A stretch of DNA of 64,000 nt from Carya illinoinensis (taxonomy: Eukaryota > Streptophyta > Magnoliopsida > Fagales > Juglandaceae): assembly GCF_018687715.1 (NCBI RefSeq), contig NC_056753.1, positions 11,025,001 to 11,089,000 on the forward strand, written 5' to 3'. The stretch's first letter is position 1. Each line of letters begins with the position of its first letter. Below the pieces are notes generated by a model, which saw nothing but the letters and a program-made list of their open reading frames with translations, searched no databases and was not told where the DNA came from. The translations under genes and the position numbers were made by a program. Positions 12,041 to 24,700 of the stretch are shown here, piece after piece.

Positions 12041-15000
12041 TAATATATATATATATATTCATTTCTGGCTTTTACGGGTTTGTAATTTCTGTACTTGAAT
12101 TTTATGCACCGGATTAAGTTCCGGTATTTGCTTTAGTTTCGTGATTAAATTTCAGTAATATTTGTGTAGTTGTTAATATATTCATTAACATTTGTTAAGA
12201 TTTTTAATCTTCTACTTCTTTGCAGGAACCTTGCCTGCTATCACATGTACGGATTTATAACAAGTCTGTGCTTGAATGGGAAATTGCAGTTGGCTTGCGT
12301 TACAAGGTTAGGTGCTTCAAATTTCAGTTAGTCGATGTTTTGTCAGATTGGTCTGAGGTTATATTTTTTTCCTCACAAAATCGTGAAGGTTTGAACTTGC
12401 GCTTGATCCAATTTTTATATGTGGTATTTATTTCACACATCATGAGGCTTACTCGTGATGTGGTATTTATCCTTCACATTGAAAGCAAAAGGAAAAATAT
12501 ATGAGATTACTTTGTGATATATGTGATACGAAAACTATCATTTCATGTTCAATCACTCATTTGAAAGTACCTGAGTATAAATTGTCTGTGAATAGAACAA
12601 TCACTCATTTGAATGTACCTGAGTAAAAATTGTCTGTGAATGGAAGAGCCTGACTGTCTAACATTGAGGTTGTTTGATCTGGTGATCCACTTTTTCTTTC
12701 CAGCCAGAGACATTTGTTAAAGTTCGCCCGCGCTGTGAAGCACCTCGACGTGACATGGTGTACCCCATGAACTACACCCCATGTCGCTATGTGCGAATAT
12801 CGTGTTTGCGGGGAAATCCCATAGCTATTTTCTTTATTCAGGTAATGTAGGAGTATTGCTTGTCCTTTCTTGTCTATAATGCAGTGACATTATGCTTTAT
12901 GTTGATTCTGTTTCAGCGTATCAGTCAATAATTCCTGTTCATGCAGTCACCATCATGCATTAAGACTTTTCACTTGCGATTCCTATTCACTTGGTAAACT
13001 AGGCCAAAGTATGTTCTCGATCATGGAGGGTGGTTTAGGAGTTCAGAACCTGCTATTGTTCAATGTGCTATTTGGGAAGTGGCTTCACATTATTATAATG
13101 AAAGATAAGCATTGTAGAGGTAGTTGTAGAATCAAAATATGGATGCGTGGGTGGGTGGGTGGTGTTCTAAGAAGGTACAAGGACCTTTTGGGGGTAGGAG
13201 TATGGAAGGCCGTAAGAAAGGGTTAGGATAATTTTTTAATTGTGTCATATTTGAAGTGGGAGGTTATGCTCGGATTAGATTTTAGCATGATGTGTGGTAT
13301 GGTGCTAGGGATCTCAAGGAATCTTTCTCAGATGTGTATAATTGTAATACTCCAGATTAAATATAGAAGGGTGATGAGTGGGATCCCACATTGCTTGGGA
13401 AGAAAAAATTCTTGGCCTTTATAGATTTCGAGGAGCTCCAATTGTAACCTTGACTTGTACTTTTGGAGGATGGGTAGATGTGGTTGGTTTGGGTGGTTAG
13501 ATTAATATTACTCCTGCTAAGAATGCTTCTTTGGTGTAGCATTTGGAGACATTTGGTGACTTCCCTTATTAGAATGCTAGCTCCATCTAAGTGGCTCGTT
13601 TTTTTTTTTTTTTTTTTGATAATAAGAAGAATTTTATTAATCCACATAATTAGGCAAGGCCCAGGTACACAGGAAGTATATAAGAGATGAACCTAATTAC
13701 AAGCTAAGTGCTGTGAAAAACAGCCTAAAGTAATTAAAACTAGTCCCATTCAATACAATATCTGAAGTCCAAAGTAACAATGCATGAAAGAAAAAGTCCT
13801 TGAACCCTCCCATTGAATGTTCCCATTTATCAAAACAGTGACCATTCCTTTGGTTCCAAGTGCACCACATTAAACATAGAGGCACCATCTTCTAAACAGC
13901 TGCGATTTGACGATTGCCCCGAATACCTCTCCAACATGACAATAAATCTCCTACCTTCCTAGGCATTACCCATGCGATACCAAGCCTAGTAAAGATTTCA
14001 TTGCTGACATTGTAGAAAACTGAATCCAAGATTGCACAACTCTTCTGTAATTTTAAACAAAGCCACTCTAAAATCTCAAGGAATGAAGAAAACTCTCTTT
14101 TGAGCTTTTAAAATTGAAAAAATTAGAATAGCAATGAGTCTAGTTGTGCAAAACCCTAAATGTTAAATAACTATTACAATCTAGTTATGACTAAAATTCC
14201 TAATTCAAATTGAAGTTCTGTTGAAATGAAGATGATCCTGGTAAGTTCGCTCGTTCAAGGTGTTCACTGTGTGTCTTGTGAACTTACTCACAAATCTTGC
14301 TTGAGTGCACCTAAAATAGCAGTCTTGCTCAGCCGCCCCTTGAGCAAGGGTTGGGCAAATTCTTTGTGAAGGTTGGCTCAACTGAACCCATGTCAAGAAT
14401 TTGACAAATTTCTCTGTTAGGTCTTTTTCCTTTGCCTTGTGTGATTTTCATCCTTTGAAAACTCTCCCTGCTACCCATAAGCTCCTCCATGCCTCTAATA
14501 GTGATGTGTTCTGCATCACTTTGTACAAGTCCTGTGTACTTGGATACCACATTTTGCGCTTTGATAATAATTTTAGTGCTTGAAAGATAAAATGTTTATC
14601 TTGTCTCATACTTATAAACTCTTGCAACACTTCTTTTGATGTTTGGTCTCAGCTTATGGCACTAAATTTGTTTCCATCATTCTGGCCTTGCAGCTGATTG
14701 GTGTTTCGGTTACTGGTCTTGATCCTGAATTTCAACCAGTTGTTAATTATTTGTTACCTCAAATCATATCACACAAACAAGATGCTCATGATATGCATCT
14801 TCAGGTGGACTAGTCATTAATGCCTTCTATTATGTTCTGATGTGCACTCTAGTGCATACATTATATCATTTATTTGCCAACTAATGGTCGTTAGTTTGTA
14901 GTTGCTTAAAGATCTGACAGATCGGTTGCTTGTGTTCCTTCCACAACTTGAGGTATATGTTTATTGCAGATTAGTTCATGATCTTATATTATTTTCCCTA

Positions 15001-15780
15001 AGGCGTCATTTTCTTCAACATACAATATTCCATTTTCTGTTTGCATAAAACCCTGAAAATGATTTTTCACTGTTTGTTTCATAAAAAGCTCAATGTCAAT
15101 GCCCGCAGAAACCAGTAACACTGAAGCCAATGAGCTAATTTTTTTTTTCCCTAAGGAGTTGGGGATGTTGGGTTGGAGATTGCCAACAGTAGCAAGGTAC
15201 AAAGAGCAAGGAAAGAGGGGATGAGAGATGTGGTGGTGTCCATGCAGAGGACTGAGGATGGGGAGGGTAGAGAAAGGAACTTTGGAGTGAGCAGGGCAGG
15301 CAATGGCCGCAAGGAGTGAGGATAAAAAAGAATAAATAAATCAGAGCGAAAAAGAGAGAACAGTTTTAAGTATAAAAAAGAATAAATAAATAAGAGAGGA
15401 GGCTGAGGGCTGTGTTTTCAAGAAATGACTTAAAGTGTTGTTGAAGCTTAAGTCACTTTTTAATACAGTGCAATTAATTTTTCTGCTATTTTGGGTCCGT
15501 GTTTCAGTTGACAAGGAAAATATTTTTAATTAATTAATATTTCAGTAGTACCAATCATTGGAAAACATGGAAAACTTTTCTCACCAAATGTATGGAGCTT
15601 TATATATATATTTTTTTCATTCCATGTTCTTTCCTTGTTGCTATCATATTGATGAGTCTTATGTCTTACATCTTTGCAGGCAGACCTTACAAGCTTTTCT
15701 GATTCTGCTGAGCCTAATTTACGTTTTCTTGCCATGCTTTCTGGTCCATTTTATCCAATACTCCACATTGTGAATGAACG
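11806..15780 (+). CDS. Exons 1-6: N-terminal discoidin-like module
   Basis: These six exons encode residues 1-215 and part of 216. Exons 1-3 and the start of exon 4 carry the pattern of an F5/8C or XRCC1-type beta-sandwich. KATHVLDSDLRTHWSSG is the usual signature in which an alteration of Asp and a Trp mark bound-ligand loops. It is followed by EWILLELDEPCLLSHVRIYN, a VKVRPRC strand, and YVRISCLRGNPIAIFFIQL as the closing strand. Such domains bind sugars, lipids or protein partners; the ligand here is unknown. Exons 1-5 end in phase 0. Exon 6 ends with CG, completed by A at the start of exon 7 to give Arg. Confidence 0.7.
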
Positions 15781-18700
15781 GTTAGTATATGCAGGCAGAT
15801 ATAATTCAAGCATGCTCTTCCCATATCCAATACTCCAAATTGTCTGTGCTTTTGGTTTCCTTTGGATTCTGTTGGTAATTTCATGAGTACAAGATCATGG
15901 TTATGTATGGCATTATAATTGTGCCTCTTCCTTTACAATCCAACGATACATTTAGAAAAGGAGAGGTAAATTTTCCACATTTATTATTTCTGCAAGTGGT
16001 AAAGGCCTTGGGCTTGGGGTTATACTCCCTATGGGTCTAAGGTTCATATCCCCTTGGGTGCAAATAATCTCTAGGGGCCATTGGTCTGGAGGATTTTCCC
16101 CTTGAATTACCCTAGGTGCTCTTGCGGGAAACTCTTTGCCGAGGCCTGTGCACCCCCTGGATTAGTCGATACGTTGTTCTTGGACACCCGGTGCCAATAA
16201 AAGAAAAAGAAAACATTCTGTCATTCAAATGTAGGAGTTGATCTTCTTGAATTACATTTCCTTTGCATCTCCCTTGCTGTTTGGGATTGCATTAGGTATT
16301 TTAACTGCTTGCATTAGGTGTTTTAACTACTTTTCCTCTGGAAAATCTTAGACTTAGAGATGTATCTTTTTTAATGCTTTTGACAAGTAGTTAAATCCTA
16401 GCTAGGTATCTCTTGTATATGTCCTGTGTACATGGGCTATGCCTATTTATCTTACTTATCAAAAAGAAAGTAATCTGGGTTGTACAGCATATTGCTAGGG
16501 ATCTCGTAGGGTTTTACTTGTGTGCAGTCTAGGATAGATGACAAATATGCTGGAGTCATTGCTTAGTGTTGGCATTGTGGCTTTCCCTAGTAAAACTAAG
16601 AGTCCTAGTTTATTTAGGAGTTGTCCTTAGATAAGTTTTTTCCTTCTAAGCTTATCTTTTATTGACCCCGACAGTCTCTACATCACATAATAAATTCAGA
16701 CACCTGATAATTAATCAAGAAGCAATCTCTCATGGATCTAAATTTCAAATCTCAGCCCTAACCCATAAACTTTAGGGTTCTGGTGTTACAGCGGCATAGA
16801 TAAAAAAATATACTATTATGGTGGTTGGACTTGTGTATCTGGAGTTTACTTCCTTAGGATGGGTCTGAAGGGACTGCCTCGTTGAGGTTCCATGTTATCA
16901 AAAGATATCCCACTTAAATTTCATAGTGGAAGATGCTTGCAAGACACCGAGTAATGCTTATAAATGTGCATAAAATATTTATGAATTCTATGGATTAAAT
17001 TGTTGGGTCATCCAACTACCATTATAATGGGTGAGTGATAGCTGCCATTCTCAAATCCATTTGAATGTTGTTTCCCTTTCTTGTCTCTCCATCCAAAACA
17101 TGCATTGATGAAGTATTCTAAAAGATTTGGTTCCTAGTGTCTTTGTAGTTGATGGACGTGTTATGGTTGGAATGACCTGTCATTGCACTGCCCTTCTTGT
17201 TGAACTGCTGTATAGCTAGATACTTTGAGTGATTTTCTTCATAGCCTTAACATGGCTTTTCTCTCAATCACTTGACCTTAACAATGAATTCCCAATTAGT
17301 GTTTTGGGGTTTTTGTACTGATTATATTCTATGGTTTGCAATTTTTAATTTGTAATATTTTTGTATTATGCCTACTTAGACATACTCACAAACTATTTTT
17401 GGGCCAATTTTGAATTGTAGAGCAACAGGAAAGTCTCTCAGCAATATTGCAGACTCTGAAGGCTCTAAGAATAGTCAGCTATCATCGGCCTTAACTGTTT
17501 CTTCTAACTTTGAGGTAGTTTTTGTTTCCTTTATCTCGTTCTTATTTTTTGCTTCTTTTATTTATATAAAAAAGAAGCTTTTATAAAGATAAGGAGGAAA
17601 ACTAGGTTGTTTCAATAAATAAATATAAAAATTCTTCTTTGTTAAACAACCATTGGTGGCTCTCCATGATAAATTCCATTAGCTTTGGTTTGACCATCCG
17701 CTTAACAGGGTTAGTTATATGTCTGAAACTTTTGCCACTTTGTGTTGCCTTAAGTTTATGTTTAGTTTTTGCAATTTGGTATTACTTTCTTGTTCTTGGA
17801 CTTATCAAAACAAAAATTCAATTTGTTGTTTTTGGGCCCTTTTTCTATTAAAATTTGCTCTTTTTGCCTGCAGCCTCAGAGGTCACGCATGTCACCTTTT
17901 GTCTTTTCCACATCCAGTTCCATTGCATTTCGTCCTGATTCGATTTTCGTGCTGTTGAGAAGGGCATATAAAGATTTTGATCTGGGAACTGTTTGCAGAA
18001 TGGTAATTCTTCTGTCTCTGCCTTGTATAGCTTGGTGGGCAGTTGTCAACCTTGAGATTCTAATCTGGCTATACATATGCCCCTTATTTCAGGCTTCCAG
18101 AATCCTTCAGAAGTTCATAGAGCCTGTTACAGTGCAAGAAGCATCAACCTCTCCTAATGCAGCAACCCCTAATGAGGACGAGACATCAAAACCTGAATTA
18201 TCTAATTCATTTCCTGTAGTAGATTACTCAGATTTGTTTGGAGAAGAATTCCGTATTCCTGTTGATCCTTGGGACTCCAGCTATCTTAACATCTTAGATT
18301 TAGGGGAAGTGGAAGAGGGGATTTTACATGTTCTTTATGCTTGTGCGTCACAGGTTGATTACTGTAATAGGGACCTAAAACTACTCAAGCACCAGTCAAG
18401 ATTTTGTGATTTCTGTTTGTTTGCTGGCATTTGATCCATGACTTTACAATATAACATTTTGTCTTTTGCAGCCTCTACTGTGCAGCAAATTGGCAGAGGG
18501 AACTTCTGACTTCTGGTTTGCATTACCACTTGTACAAGCATTGCTACCAGGTTTAACAGAAGCTTTTATAATTGTCCTAGTACCTGAAAGCTTATTCCAT
18601 AGTCTTATGAATATCGTGTTAATTATTTTCACATGCATCTTGAAAATATTTTTGATAAGCACCATTTTTGGCAATCCCTAGCACTTCGCCCTACTGTGAA

Positions 18701-21700
18701 CAGTCCTTTTGATGTTGTTGATGAAAGTTTTTCGCAATGGAAGCAACCTATTGTGCAACAAGCCCTATCTCAGGTCATGCTTGATGTTAAGGGGTTTGTT
18801 TCACCTCTTCTTTTGATGTAATTTTTATGCAATATTCTTTCTCTTTTGATTCATACCCCACTCATACATCGTTTATAAATTGCAGATTGTGTCGACATCG
18901 GCATCATCATTATACCGTCCACTTCTTCATGCCTGTGCTGGCTATTTATCATCATTTTCACCATCACATGTTCGTCCCTTGGTTCATTTTAATCAACCCA
19001 GCAGCATTTCATGGTCTTCTTTTACATTTTTTATTTGTACATCTTATCTTAATCTGTATCTGATAGACCGTCACTGGGAAAAAGAATTGAAACAGTAATA
19101 TTGATGGAATCTTACATAGCTCAAGAAATATAAAATGAAAAAAAAAAAGATCCACCAACTGTTCCACTTTCAAATCTACCTAATCTTTAATATCAGAATA
19201 GTGGATGATTCAATGTGCTAGTTTCACTTTAATTTGTTTGTTTCTAGTCAATAAACGGTGAATAAATGATCCTCTTTATAACTGCTACACTATGATTCAT
19301 TATAGTGTCGACTTTGTATTCCTTCACCGATCTATGCTGATAATTCGTTTGCTTTGTAAATGTCATGTTTGAACTAAGGCTCTGAGCTTCCTTTGTATTT
19401 TCCTCACTTGGAAACTGACTGCTTTAACCTCATCTTCTACAGGCAAAGGCTGCATGCGTTCTGATTGATCTGTGTGCCAGTGCATTTGCACCTTGGATGG
19501 CTCAAGTGATTGCAAAGGTTTGCCTTGGGCAGTTTTTGTTGGGTTCAGTTTATGCTGTACAATTGGCACTATACAGATGCTTTAGTCTTTTATTTGTACT
19601 TTAGTTTATTTTTATTTATCTCAGATTTGAGAGTGATTTTGATACAGATTGATCTGGCTGTGGAACTTCTAGAGGATCTCTTGGGTATAATCCAGGTGTG
19701 GTTATCGGTTGTGTGAATCATATACTTTGTACTTGTAATATCCCTTCCTCGTTAAGAATGGATTGCTACATATCTTTCATATGTTAATGCATTGATTAAA
19801 AAAATCTGTAAACTGAGTCTTGACAACCTTTATTCAACAAAATTTGATAGGGTGCGATGTCACTGCAACCAATAAAAATTAAAACCGAAAATTAAACTCA
19901 AATCTTCAATATGGAAAGTAGCATGCTAAACACCAAGCTTTTACTGTAAATTACGGACTTGTTCAAAGACATCTTATACATAGAGACTCAAACATTTAGT
20001 CCTTCCTGTAGTAGCGTATTAGCATCTAAGTGGTTAAATCCGAAAAAGTCAAATGAGCCAAACTCAAAAAAAAAAATGTTTGGTAAATAGATATCTCATG
20101 GAGGAAATAGAATCACAAATATCTTTTACTTTTGAAAACATCTCATATAAAGAAAAACCTTACACATGCATCATAAAAACATGTTACTTAATTTGATCTC
20201 TTGGGTGACTTGCACACAACTACCCCCGTGTCAGTGTTGGCAATCACACGGATCCTGAACATCCTGTGGCCAACGAGTGGAGTCGCGTCTTGGATATGGA
20301 CATTGCTCATTAAACTCTGGTGCAATCAAATGATCCAATCTCAATGAATCATACAGGATCTCCTGCCTTTTACCTCTGCTACCATCTTACATTATTTCAT
20401 AGGCCCAAACATTTCAAAAAATTGAACGCATACCATTATTTTTATTTCCTTTGGCTTTTCTTTCCTAGAAGTTTTCATGACATGAACGTATTCACAAGGT
20501 AGCTTTATGTGCAGGGATAATGTGAGCATTCAACATAAAATATTTTAATAAATTTAATGTAACTTATCATATAAGTTATGTTGAACGGGATTTCCAAAGA
20601 TAAGCTGACAATTTCTAGAATATATGTAGGCTGAAATTTTTCTCTTTATTTTTTGAAGAAAAGTCATATTGAAAAGTTGAAACAATAAGGGTATTGTTGT
20701 ATACAATCTCCCCTACGAATTAACATCAAGAACTCTACCAAAACAAAAAGAGGTACGAGTACAGTGTGGCTGGTATGCTGTTTTGTTAAATTGTCAAGAC
20801 CTTAAGCTGCAACTTGACTTATAGTGGTATATGCCTCCCCTATACCCAAAAAAAGTAATTATTGATCCTTAAATTTCAAAATTTCATAAAAGATGTGAAT
20901 CCTGATAATTTTCTTCCTTCTGTTTTACTTTTAAGAAAATTGTATAGTAGGGTTTTGTTAAATTTTTTATGGTAAGCCTAGAAGCACTGGATATGCATGC
21001 AATTGTTGTCTGTGTGCGCACGCATTCGTAAGAGTTCTCACCTTGCTCTCTCACCCAGGGCAAATTTAGAAACATTTAGATAGTGCCAGTTATCTAGTAG
21101 GAGTATACAAGAAGTGTCGTTGATAGACACGAATATGATATGTATATCTTTTCCTTGTGGTACTATATAGGAAAAAAAGAGTTTATCATGTTTTTATGTT
21201 GGATAACTGGAATAGAAGTACTTATCAACAAGGAAAAAATACTGCAACCAAACAAAGCTCTTAAGAGCAGTCATTGGTATCTCACTCACAAGTTCATTAT
21301 AACCCTTGAGCATTTTAAGTTGCAACTGTTGTTTTTAGACATGAATAGAACTATTTGCTTGTTCCTGTATGTGCAGTTATTAGACCATGCATGTTTGCTT
21401 ATATTGTAACTTTCTGGCAGCCATCTTTTTCTTGGATGGCTCACATTCATGGAAAGATTTTGTCTTATGGCTCTTTTAATATATGTCTTAGAGTGCTCGC
21501 CATTCCCTAGCTCGTGCTCGGGCCGCCTTAAAGTACCTTCTTCTTGCTCTGTCCGGTCATATGGATGATATACTTGGGAAGTATAAGGTATGAACTCCTG
21601 CTTTGGTTTTTTCCTCTCACCCCACAAACCTTTGGCATTTTTTTTTTTTTTTTTTGTGTTGATTTATAGTGCCTCAGAGATAAGTGCATCTAAACCAAAT

Positions 21701-24700
21701 GTTTCGAAAAATAACCAATCAGTGTCTAGTAGGGCAATCAGCTATGGCTAGAACGATGCTGCTAGAATTCTTAGGTTTTAAAACAACCCCTACATATCGT
21801 ATGAATTTCTCTAGAAGGTTTTAAATTCAGCTTGTTTGTAAACAAAATATTTTGGCTTACATCTTTCCGATACTCTCATCAGGAAGCTAAGCACAGAATT
21901 CTTTTTCTTGTGGAGATGCTTGAGCCTTTTCTTGATCCTGCCATAACCACCATGAAGAGCACACTACCTTTTGGAGATATTTCTTCTACTTTTCTGGAAA
22001 AGCAAGAACATGCTTGTGTGATTGCCATCAATGTTATCCGTACAGCTGTAAGAAAACCAGCTGTTCTTCCTTCTTTAGAATCTGAATGGAGGCGTGGCTC
22101 GGTGGCTCCTAGGTAATACATGTTTATTGTACTTAGGTTGAAATATACTGTGCCATGAAAATTTTCATATGACATCTGAAAACCTTTTTTATTTACTTCG
22201 AAGGCCTGATATCTTTTGTACCAGATGATTTGTTTGACGGGAGGGGCATATAGAACGTATATGGTGGATTGTTTTAGTTGGTAATTCAACTCTCACATGC
22301 TAAATAACATTATGGATGTTACAGGTTCCCTTTTTTTTTTTTGATAAGTAATAAAATTTTATTCATCGAATGCAATAGGTGAAGCACGTGTACACAGGAA
22401 GTATACAAAAGATACACCTAATAACATTCTAAGATTGAGAAATGAAAACAAAAACTCATGAACAATCCCTCCATTAAGTAAAATAGCTGAAACCCATTGA
22501 AGCAAGGTAAACATAAAAAATTTCCAGATTTTCTCTGCGGTACTCTCCCTTTTATTAAAACACTGCTCCTTCATTTCCATCCAATTACACCACATAATGC
22601 ACGAAGGAGTCATCTTCCATGCAGCTGCCACTTGAGAACTATGAAGCCTATTCCAACACGAAAGTAGATCCACCACTATTTTAGGCATTACCTATGGATG
22701 TTACAGGTTCCCTTTTTTTTTTTTTTTTATAAGTAATAAAATTTTATTCATCGAATGCAATAGGCGAAGCACATGTACACAGGAAGTATACAAAAGATAC
22801 ACCTAATTACATCCTAAGATTGAGAAATGAAAACAAAAACTCATGAGCAATCCCTACATTAAGTAAAGTAGCTGAAACCCATTGAAGCAAGGTAAACATA
22901 AAAAATTTCCAGATTTTCTCTGCAGTACGCTCCCTGTTATTAAAACACTGCTCCTTCATTTCCATCCAATTACACCACATAATGCACGAAGGAGTCATCT
23001 TCCACGCAGCTGCCACTTGAGAACTATGAAGCCTATTCCAACACGCAAGTAGATCCACCACTGTTTTAGGCATTACCCAAACCAGCCCTGCTCTACTGAA
23101 CACACCATCCCATAACACTTTAGCCACCTCACAATGTAAGAGCAAACGGTCCACCGATTCACCATATTTCTTACACATGAAGCACCACTCCATAACAATC
23201 ATGCCACGCTTTCTCAAATTATCAATTGTCTGAAGCTTCCCAAGAGATGCTGTCCAAATAAAAAATGCTACCTTCAATGGCACATGAGCCCTCCAAATAC
23301 TCTTCCACGGAAAAGAGAAGTGATGTTGAACAGTCTACTTATAGCAGAACTTTTTACACACTATGCTTCCATGACATTCGATCCCTCTCATTTCCTCCAA
23401 TATCCAGAGAATACAACAAGCTGAAAAAATCTGCAACCTCTTCAAGTTCCCAATTCTGGACAGCTCTAATAAAACTAACATCCCAATGCACAACTCCATT
23501 AGATCGGATTAACAAATCTGAAACAGAAGCCTGCTGATTAATGGCCACTCTAAAAACTGCCGGAAAACTCTAAAAAGAGCATGCTCACCATACCAATCAT
23601 CGAACAAGAAGCGAATTATCGAACCATCTCCAACCTTGAACTTAACTTGTTTCACAAAATTATCCCACCCCTTTCTAATAAATTTCCAAAGACTTACACC
23701 ATAGGTCCCCCTACTCTCCTTAGAACACCAGCCCCCCAACTCACTCCCATACCTCCGATCAATAACCACCCTCCACATCGAATCTTCTTCCCTTTGATAC
23801 CTCCACAACCACTTTCCCAACAATGCCTTATTAAAACTACTCAAATTACAAACCCCCAAACCTCCATTAACGATTGGACAGCAGGCTCTTCCCCATTGAT
23901 TCCTCTTCCTTTTTTTGTTTTTTGATTAGTAAACGGTTAAATTATAGTAAATCGAATAGGCATAGCCCAAGTACATAGGGGGGTATACAAGAGATAACGC
24001 CTATTTAGGAGGAAGAAATAGAAACAAAAAAACGTGCAAATCGAGGCCATTGAAATCTACAGCTTTGGCCCAAAGAAAAGAGTTCTAACAAATAATAATC
24101 TAAACTCCTCCAATTAACGCTCCCTGTCTTCAAATGTCTTATCATTTTGTTCCTTTCAAATGCACCATAGAAGACATATAACATCTTCCACATAGCTGAA
24201 ATTTGTGGGATGCCACCAAGGTTCGCCCAACATGTCAAAAGCTCAACCACTGTATCAGGCATAACCCAGGCTAGTTCTACCCTTCTGAATGCATCGACCC
24301 ATAATGCTCTAGTGAGCTCGCAATGTAGTAGAAGATGGTCCACAATCTCCCCACCTTGTGTACCCCATGTTTCTGTAAGTTATTTGTTGTCAGAATCTTC
24401 TCCAGAGATGCTGTCCAGGCAAAAAATGCCGCCCTAGGGGGGCCCTTCTTTCTCCAAATTCTTCTCCATGGGAAGTGATTATTCTGCGGTTGTGTGAGGG
24501 CCTTATAGAAAGAGCGAACTGAAAGTATACCTTTCCTAGTAGGTGTCCACCACAAAGTATCAGCTCCTTGAGTGCTCAGTCTCATGGAGTGTAAAAGCTG
24601 GAAGAAATTCTCAAAATGGCTGACTTCCCAATCTTGGGGCCTAGTGAAGCTCACATTCCACTAGAATAAATCCCCAACCCTCTCCATGAGCTCTGCCACT

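Noticed and set aside
11757..12117. Overlapping plus-strand open frames across exon 1 and the CT microsatellite
   Set aside because: They gain length only from the CT/TA repeats (runs of Ser-Leu). The true coding part ends at the donor at 11970/11971.
15992..16212. A tRNA gene
   Set aside because: Only the internal promoter boxes are tRNA-like. No cloverleaf can be drawn, and the element continues past 200 bp with a SINE tail.
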